DNA from: Phallusia mammillata
Taxonomy: Eukaryota > Chordata > Ascidiacea > Phlebobranchia > Ascidiidae
Reading direction: 5' to 3'
NCBI GenBank assembly: GCA_003260075.1
Contig: QLIY01000265.1
Location: 17,722 to 81,721 of the forward strand
Length of the DNA stretch: 64,000 nucleotides
The position numbers and the translations under genes are program-made. Each line of letters opens with the position of its first letter. The stretch's first letter is position 1. Below, in pieces: positions 56,475-64,000 of this stretch. Under the pieces are notes generated by a model. The model was not told where the DNA came from and ran no database searches. It was given only the letters and a program-made list of their open reading frames with translations.

Positions 56475-57541
56475 AATTCTCCGTCGGTCGCAACCGTCGT
56501 TTCGATGCTCACAACGCCACCCAGCGGCAGACAGGGTTCTTTCGGCCTGGGACGCTCCACAACGTGCTGGGCACGGACAGGCTACTGAATGCGTTGCCAT
56601 GGAGACGCTGAAGACGCTACAGCAAATTCAGAATGCTCCGGGCGGACTTATATCATACGTGTGGTGGATTTTCGCTTGGTTTGCTATTGTGGAAAATTCG
56701 TGGGGCTCAAATGTCGAAGGTCGTTAGCTAAGCTAAAACTTGTTTCTTGCTTGTTGCGCACGAATACTTGCTGGCCAAACTACGTGGTACAATTCCGAGT
56801 TTTACACGCAACAGCCGTGTTATTAAATTAACCGTGGGATTTTCGCTGTCGTTTTATCAAGGAGCAGGAATTAATTGGATTTTCGTGGAAATAGTACTTT
56901 CGACGTTTAGAGTGGTTTTAGGTTACGAAATGTTTACCTAAACGCATTTACTGTTGTAAATGTATTAGAATTTGCATTTGTTTTGACTTTATCACATTGT
57001 TAGGCAATTTACGCAACGCCCACAGCTAGTTTTTCTTTATTGAACGTTTAATCGTTTTCTTTCACTTAAATGAAAAATGGAATTTTAACAACAGTAACAA
57101 TCGACGTAAAGTGTTGCCATAGTTTCGATATTTTTTCTTGAGCAAAACCGATTATCTCTTTCGCTACGTCAGTCTCACCTTTAAAAAAAACTTTTTCCCT
57201 TCAGCCTAATGAAACTTTTCTGTGCGACCTCACGACCACACGTGACGGTGACATCATTGTCATATAATGACTTCACTTGTCTTGTACCTATTCCGAAAAT
57301 GCCTCAAAACGGCGCGAACTCGAACGCCGTTGTCTCCGACGCGCTTTTAGCTGCGCTCCTTTTTCTCGTTTGGATTTCGCTCATTGTGTGACGTAACAAT
57401 GCGCGAGCCCCGCCGCCGTTTGTGGTTCCCAGATGATTCCTTACTTTTCATTAAAATTTCTACCGAAAGTTGTGTAGTTTTTTCGTGCGACTGGTTTCAT
57501 GTTGTCAGCATCAGCGTTAGGCGAAACAGGATAAGTTAGAC

Positions 57542-57833
57542 CAGTGGTTCTCAAAAGGGTGCCACTTGGCTACTTTGGGAGGAATTTTTAATGCCTGGGA
57601 GGAAAATCGGCCCAGAGAGGAATTGGAGAGGAAAAAATGGCTTAATTTTTTATATATTTTTAATACTTGTTTTCTAGAACCGGGGTCCTAAACTACTGTA
57701 TTTGTCGTGCAGACACAGACCAACTTTCTGGGCAGGCAAAATTGCTGTCCCTTTAATGTCCAGCATATTTTGCATGTACTTTTTAGTTGTTGATGGCGGT
57801 GTTTGTGTTTTGAAGGGATAACTTGAACCACTG
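57542..57833. mobile_element. short hAT-like element
   Basis: It begins CAGTGGTTCTCAAAAGGGTG followed by gccacttggc, and the right end reads aacttgaaccactg (inverted CAGTGGTTCAAG). The flanking octamers agree at only about half of positions, so the target duplication is not convincing. No coding capacity. Confidence 0.5.
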
Positions 57834-60143
57834 TGTCGAACGCTCTGATCTTTAACGACGGTTACAACCTCGAATTTTATAAATGTTTACATTATTAAAC
57901 CAGTCATTTATGTCGAAAGAGAATCATGTTGTCAAAGAAATCCTAAATTTTGAATGCAAACTGCGCACGAAAACAAGGTAAGTGAGGTATAGTAGTAGGT
58001 TTTATAAACAACTATCGATAAATGATTAAGTCTGATGGAAGTATAGCCTTTCTTTCTTCCTAGCCTAATGCTTGTGTTTAAACAGCATATCGTGTTGACT
58101 ATAGCAAGTCAAGGCTTGTTATTTATTTGCGTCGCCGCACATATCAACGAAGTGGTTGCGCACAGCCGTCAACGAAAAACGTATAAATAAAAGTAACTAT
58201 GTAATATGTATATAATAGTAGCGGGAGAAACAGTGAACGGCAGGTGCAAAACAATGCGAACACGCGCGATGAGGAACGAACAATGTCACTTGCAACAAAG
58301 AAATTGCGATTGCTGGAGTGAAACTTGTCACAGTTTCGCGTTGAAATGCACCGAAATGGGACAGAATTGTATGGCTGACGACCGAAGCGGACAAAGGGGT
58401 ATTTAGGAAGCAAAAGACCCGGCTCGACTACCTGATGGAATAGTACACGTGTCAATTTATGATTGGTTCATGTAGGAAGGTTGTGTTTCAGAAAGTTGGA
58501 CCGAAAATCAATTGTTAATTGTTAAAAAAACCAGCTTTATCTGTACGATTATGAATGACATTGGTAGTGGAGGTTTACAACATTGTTTCAGGCGCGACGA
58601 GCACTGTACAATGTTCAAAACGAAACTCTGTCAACGTGGTAACACTAAATAATTTATGCCATCCACAGACGATATACGTCCGCAGCACAGAAGATAAACG
58701 CCTTAAAATTGACGATCTCCAGCGAATACTCCTGAAAAGAAGTTAACAGTTTTGGATAAAGTAGACAAAACCCTGTCAACATTTACAAAGCATCTACATC
58801 TTGACAAAACGCGTTTTTTTGAAACCCTGGATTTAAAACGATGCCGTAAAAATGCGTAAAGTTAAACCTTGGCTTGGAACGAGGATGACGCGAAGAAAGA
58901 AGCGAAACGTGATAGAATCACTCGCTAAAAGCGGAAACGTTATGACTGATTCAAGATGAAAGAGACTTCACTGTATAGATTGCGACAGTAACAGATGAAA
59001 AGGTATAATTAAAATTTGCACTGTATTTTAAGATAATAACAAAACCGTTTTTTTATAGCAGCCGTTGCGAACGAGAAACCGTTTTTTCGAGGAAGAAGTA
59101 AAAAAATATTTACTACCAGAATCCTGCTTGGTTTTGTCTTTTGCTAAGCAGCGGTGTCAAGCTCTTGCTGCATCACTACAGTGACAAAGCCACGACAAAG
59201 TTATTCGGAACATAACATCTGACATAAAGAAATCCCAAACGACACTTGACGTTACACAGTAGCTGTATATTTGGGCAGCAGAAGAGCACTCTACTTCAAC
59301 ACGTTCCTCGTCCTGTGCGAGTATTACTCCTACCGCACTCGCTGGCGCCAGATGTTGGACACATATCACATCACAACAGCAAGAGCCTCTAGTTACTTGG
59401 CTTTCTTTTTGACTTTCTTTAGCATAATAGCCTGCAAAAAAAGATTTGTTCATACACTGGGGATGAAAAATTGTTTATACACTACAAGAAAACTTTTTAA
59501 AAACTAAAAGTATTTTCGGTCTTCCACAAAAGTTTGTGAGAAGTTCTTATGGTTTTAAGTTGCAATGCCAGCCTAGAACACATAGTTCAAAGGTTGCAGT
59601 TGTGCTTACCTTTGGTCTGAATTTAGTATTCGTGTGTTTACAACTAAGATATAATAAATGTGCAAAGCAATAGTAAGAACATCTCTATATAACAACATGA
59701 CTGCCTTATACAGAAAAACTTATTTTAACAAAAGATAAAGTTTAAATCCCATAAATCGAATTATTGATTGATACGGCTTGGCGAAAGGCCAAGGGCAACA
59801 ACAAACGAGTTGAAAAAACACTATCCACATACAATATTTCTAAAAATAGAAAAAGAAAAATGCCACAAAACTGAGAATGAATGTCAAGTGTTAAGAAAGG
59901 GATATGGTTACTATACTACATGACAAGATTTGTTTCGTGTGGCATCGTTATGATTGTGGGGTAAAGGGGATGTTTTAGCAAACAGAAACTGCCCTTGTAT
60001 CATTTGCAAAGCTAGTAATCATAAACATTAAACAAATGAACTGAAATGTCAATGGCAAAATAAGATAGAAAAAGTGTAGTTTGGAATAAAATCAACCTTG
60101 CAGTAGCAGTTTTCCGGTGATTACCATTCTGTATATCAGTATA

Positions 60144-60523
60144 ATTCAAAACCCAGTGTATAAAACCCTAGGCCAAACAGAATCAACTATCTGGATAGTT
60201 CTTTTACTAGTTGCTAACTGGCAGCTTGTTTTACAATTTTACTGTTTCACTGTTTTACTATTTTATCGCTATTATAACAATGTTGTATTCGCTCATAGGA
60301 ACAAAGGATGCCATACACAGGGGGGGGGGTTAGTTGCTAACTGGCAGCTTGTTTTCAATTTTACTGTTTCACTGTTTTACTATTTTATCGCTTTTATAAC
60401 AATGTTGTATTCGCTCATAGGAACAAAGGATGCCATACACATTTGGTGAAATCTATATTCTGTGAGAATACTGTGTACAAACGTGTCTGTTTGGCCAAAG
60501 GTTTTATACACTGGATTTTGCAT
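60144..60523. mobile_element. TIR element (MITE) flanked by TA
   Basis: Imperfect 38-bp inverted termini: the left contains CCAGTGTATAAAACCC and GGCCAAACAGA, the right (inverted) contains CCAGTGTATAAAACC and GGCCAAACAGA. TA dinucleotides abut both ends (60142-60143, 60524-60525), compatible with a Tc1/mariner-type MITE. The interior contains a poly-G-interrupted duplication (60208-60319, 10 G, 60331-60441), so the true element is probably about 120 bp shorter. Confidence 0.65.
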
Positions 60524-60758
60524 TAAGATAGAAACATGCCGCACCTTCAATAACGTCCACCAACTAAAGATGTTTTATCATCGAAAGGCCCAATATTAAG
60601 ACATGTTTTGTTTTGTAGACCGCAGTTAAAGGAACAATACAAAACAGCACTAAAATGTGCCAATGCTTTGTTGCATACAATGACTTTCGATTTAAAATGT
60701 AACACCAAAATTTTACTACGTTTAGTAAATAAATTGCTCGGTAAACAAACGTATTTAC

Positions 60759-63513
60759 CCGTGTTGGAGCGACTGTGATAATTATTTTGCCGGGTGGTTG
60801 CATCCATGGTTCCCCGTCAACTTGTACCGCAACCTCTGCCTTCAGATTCAGCCGGATGTACTCGCCCTGGGCTATGCGGGTTCCTGTCCGTAACCCGCTA
60901 TAGACTTGACTCTACAAAAATGCAATTAGGCTGGTTATAAATGACCCAAAACCGAGATATATATTTAAACGTGAACAGATAAAAGAAGACTGCATTTTCC
61001 TGAAACAAAGATTTATTTGAAGGACTGTGTCTACCAGAACAGGCTTGACAAACGTATTTCAAATACCCACATTAAAATATAAATACAAAACGAGACTGGT
61101 TGTAAGGAGCTCATAACCGTTCTTAACGTTACATATTTAGCAGACCGCATTTACCTGAAACAATTATCTATTTAATTTTAGAGGACTGTGTCTACCAGAA
61201 CAGGATATAGAAACGTATTTACACTTGCCGCAAAACAGCAAATAAATACAAAACGAGGCTGGTTGAAAAGAGCTTAAAACCGTTATTAGCATTATATACA
61301 TTTAATATTTTGACTTACCATGTGTGGAACCCCGGTAACTCCGATAATCTCCAACATTCCGTCGCTCATTGAAGGAGTCGCAAACCTGCTGCTTGAACTT
61401 GAACCCCAAGCGTTGGATCCAGCGCCCCAGCTGGTAAAATTGAAAAACATTAGTTGTGAAATCGTAAAAAACGCAGATAAATTGTGTTTTTGCAAAGCAT
61501 TTGCACCAGTATCACATAGTTCATTGACATAGCTCACTGTCACTTATATACGACGACATTATCTATTCCATATGGCAAATGAATACTTCCAATGAGTGAC
61601 TTAGTTGTTACAGATCATTTAAAAGTTAAATTTGGCATCTAATGTGTTATTTACCAAGCCTTTTGCATTGGTTCGACATAATAAGGGGGCGTGTGCAACT
61701 AATTACGAAAGACATAGCAAACCCTTAACGATGTTACCAATGTTTAAAATAGCAGTGCTTCACGTAACGAACTTGAGCAAACAGTAACTCACAAATAACA
61801 ACATATGTGTAAATAAACAAGAACCCCTTGTATGGTAAAACGTTACCGCCTGCTTGCGTAAACAGTCTGCTAGGAAAAAAATAAGCTGCTGAATAAAACT
61901 AAAACGGCCCTTACCTGCCGATGTTAAGAAATATTAAGCCTTTAATCGTCGGTAGCTTAACCGTGTGATCATCAACAATAAGCTCAATGACATTGTTGAG
62001 GTTTACTGAGCGGCTCGTCATTTTCTTTAGACCGGCTTTGAAGTATAGAGCCTTGTTTCGGAACCTTAAGATAAGGAATACAAAGTTAGTACTCGCTTTT
62101 TAGGGTAACAGCAACTTGCTGTTAGTTGAAAAACACACACATCTTGAATGAACATTAAAATGAATATTCTTAACTTTTTTGCATTACTTTTCCCATACAA
62201 TTTGTTCGAAGTTTGGTTTACAATAACTAACAGCACCAAGCTAATAATCAACATAATCTAGTGATGGATTTATACTATAGTATACACGTCTCCTGGGAAC
62301 ATGCTTCGTAGAGCTAACTTAGAGAGTCAATGCTCATCAGGTATATACGTGGCTATTTGGAAACAAGACGGAGCTATAAACTATTGAGTGTTTCGTAGAA
62401 AGAATGTCTGTCCAACTACATTTCACAAATTGACACTTACACCAAAAGCGCAGTGAAAACAGGTAGCAAGTCTATGTTGCGGTGAGCAAATGTAAAATTC
62501 AGTCTCTGTCTCTATGGAATTCTATTTTGGATCTTTGCATGCGGTTCGCCGCATAACAAACAACGACAGATGATCCGCCCTCTAGGCTCCAGCTTATTTC
62601 AGTCACAAGCCCACATTAGATTTAAAACATTCTGAAAAATTCTACAGTGTAGAGGTGGTCAAGGCAGTGACGTCATACGAACAATCAGATTTTTTTCAGT
62701 GAGATCGATCCAAGTCAAATTAGGGGAAAATCCCTTGTACCAGGGCGGAAGGCGATCGTTTAATTGACAGTGTTGGCCGAGATATCGACCGGGCCGATTA
62801 GATCTGGCGAAAATTTATTCCTGACATTCGAAGGATTTTTTTAATTCGGTTTTATTGCCCAGCTTTGAATACAGCGAGAAGTAAACCAAGCAGGCAATAC
62901 TTGTGGCAACGGGAAATGTCATCTGACATTGTGGCCAGGCCTAAAAGGTTTCGGTTACATTTGACGAAGGACAGAGACAAGGCGATTTTAAAAGCATTGT
63001 TTTGTGAAGGAATGAAACTCAATTTGCCTGTTTTTAATTCCCCCATTAAAAATAAATTAAACATCACAGCCCGACAAACCAACAACTAGTACTGTACTTT
63101 AACTTGATGTCTAAAATGTAAACTAGCACATTTGAATAATACTTTTAAAAAAAAGCTTAACTGGGCAAATTGGATGCGAAAACGGAAATATTGTACCTAA
63201 AAGCATTGCTAAAGATAATCTCTGACGGTATAAAAGACCTAAAAGAATAAAAATAATTTTGCACAAATTTCCGAAAGAAAGTTCTTGTCGAAAAAGTTTA
63301 CAATAAAATTATTTGTTTGCCACATTTTCACAACACTATACGGCTGCACATGAAAACTTTACGAGTCCGGATATTTGCCATTTCACATTACCTGCTTGTG
63401 CATCGTTCCGGATTTTCCTCCCTAGCAAGATGGAAGGCGAGAGACAACTCGGCGTCGATTCCAATTCCTAGATAATTGTTCATCGTGATCATCTTGAGAC
63501 CTTTCGGCACTTC
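60759..63513 (-). CDS. Diacylglycerol kinase theta-like, C-terminal accessory domain, partial
   Basis: Four exons on the minus strand: 63513-63392, 62064-61915, 61430-61319 and 60911-60759; phases join cleanly (537 nt, 179 residues). The sequence is the DGK accessory domain: [81 protein letters not shown] and [15 protein letters not shown]. It matches DGK-theta (type V) better than other isozymes, notably the SWGAG and VTGVPHM stretches. DGKs phosphorylate diacylglycerol to phosphatidic acid; the catalytic and C1/PH-like parts must lie upstream, beyond 64000. The last coding exon is unresolved: reading through 60758 gives a stop at 60564, but that tail lacks family similarity, so a further 3' exon is likely. 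Confidence 0.88.
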
Positions 63514-64000
63514 CTAATTATTTTGCAACAAATTTATAACATACACTGGGGTTATAACACAAAATTAATAGGTTTGCTTTTTATAACACACATGAATGCC
63601 TTTAGGTGACCACAATAATAGTTAAATCAGGTATGATTGGAAAACGCATTCATGCTGCAGTGATACCCAACCGTTTCAGGCCTGCAGCACACTAACAAAC
63701 TGAATGTTTGTTCGAGGCAAAGTTGTCAGCAGACCCGAAATCAGGGCCCGAACCCGAAAGTACAAGCCCGAAACTCGGCCCAAACCCAAGTTTTTTTGGG
63801 GGGGGGGAAGCCGGCCCGAAAGCAGGGCCTGAACCCGAAAGTACAAGCCCGAAACTCGGCCCAAACCCAAGTTTTTTTAATAAAGCCCCAATTAGCTCCG
63901 AAAGTAAAATTTCAACACATATGATCGAGTGTAAAGTCGGTCCGAATTAAGCCTTTATATTCAAATTTAAGGCCAAACCCGAATCGACTTCAAATTCTGG
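63514..64000. other. DGK intron with CCCGAA-type repeat and poly-G duplication
   Basis: Intronic sequence of the DGK-theta-like gene up to the window edge. A 64-bp block rich in CCCGAA and GGCCC motifs occurs at 63734-63797 and about 63815-63878, separated by 10 G (63798-63807). The composition suggests a transposon terminus, but no boundaries are visible before the window ends. Confidence 0.6.

Larger units (their letters stand above)
56475..60758. other. intergenic region between TBL1XR1 and the DGK-theta-like gene (convergent)
   Basis: No gene is supported. Short ORFs occur on both strands without recognisable domains. A GC-richer, CpG-containing stretch at about 57235-57420 contains CACGTGAC and TGACGTAA and could be a promoter, but no adjacent coding exon was found. 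An hAT-like element (57542-57833) and a TIR element (60144-60523) are the only structured features. Confidence 0.5.

Noticed and set aside
62852..63089. Overlapping ORFs on both strands inside the DGK intron
   Set aside because: Mirror-image ORFs without domains or codon structure, within an intron.

Overview
This is a eukaryotic window: AT-rich, with GT-AG introns, short exons and large non-coding spaces. The proteins are chordate-like orthologues (TM7SF3, MYORG, KLHDC4, MED22, LITAF/CDIP, TBL1XR1, a theta-type diacylglycerol kinase and a TASOR/TEX15 relative). Together with small introns and abundant hAT-type DNA transposon remnants, this fits an invertebrate chordate, most likely an ascidian tunicate such as Ciona. 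The species is an inference.

Layout. 1-5299 (minus): 5' part of a TASOR/TEX15-family gene with a DUF3715 domain and an AT-hook, running off the left edge; its first intron holds an hAT remnant and a fold-back element. 6063-10542 (plus): TM7SF3, seven exons, divergent from the previous gene. 16483-21919 (plus): a MYORG-like GH31 glycosidase with two candidate first exons, each encoding its own membrane anchor. 22581-24179 and 24514-24960 (minus): intronless KLHDC4 and MED22 in tandem. 25321-41954 (minus): an array of five intact intronless LITAF-domain genes plus one assembly-truncated copy, with co-duplicated flanks and several hAT insertions (two nested, each with perfect 8-bp target duplications). 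49295-56474 (plus): complete TBL1XR1, 13 exons. 60759-63513 (minus): four exons for the C-terminal accessory domain of a DGK-theta-like kinase whose 5' part lies beyond the right edge.

The genes are mostly unrelated housekeeping or regulatory genes. The exception is the LITAF array, a local gene-family expansion of membrane-associated endosomal/lysosomal adaptors that all keep an N-terminal PPxY motif.

Assembly quality matters here. At eight places a direct duplication of about 50-185 bp is interrupted by a run of 10-13 C or G. At three places a duplication (99 bp to 1.47 kb) is joined by a single N. A 76-nt poly-G and a 74-nt poly-C bracket one island. These look like gap-filling or unmerged-overlap artefacts and should not be read as biology without read-level support. 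Splice sites were assigned by eye from GT/AG, frame continuity and similarity to remembered families. For TM7SF3, MYORG and TBL1XR1 the summed exon lengths are exact multiples of three.
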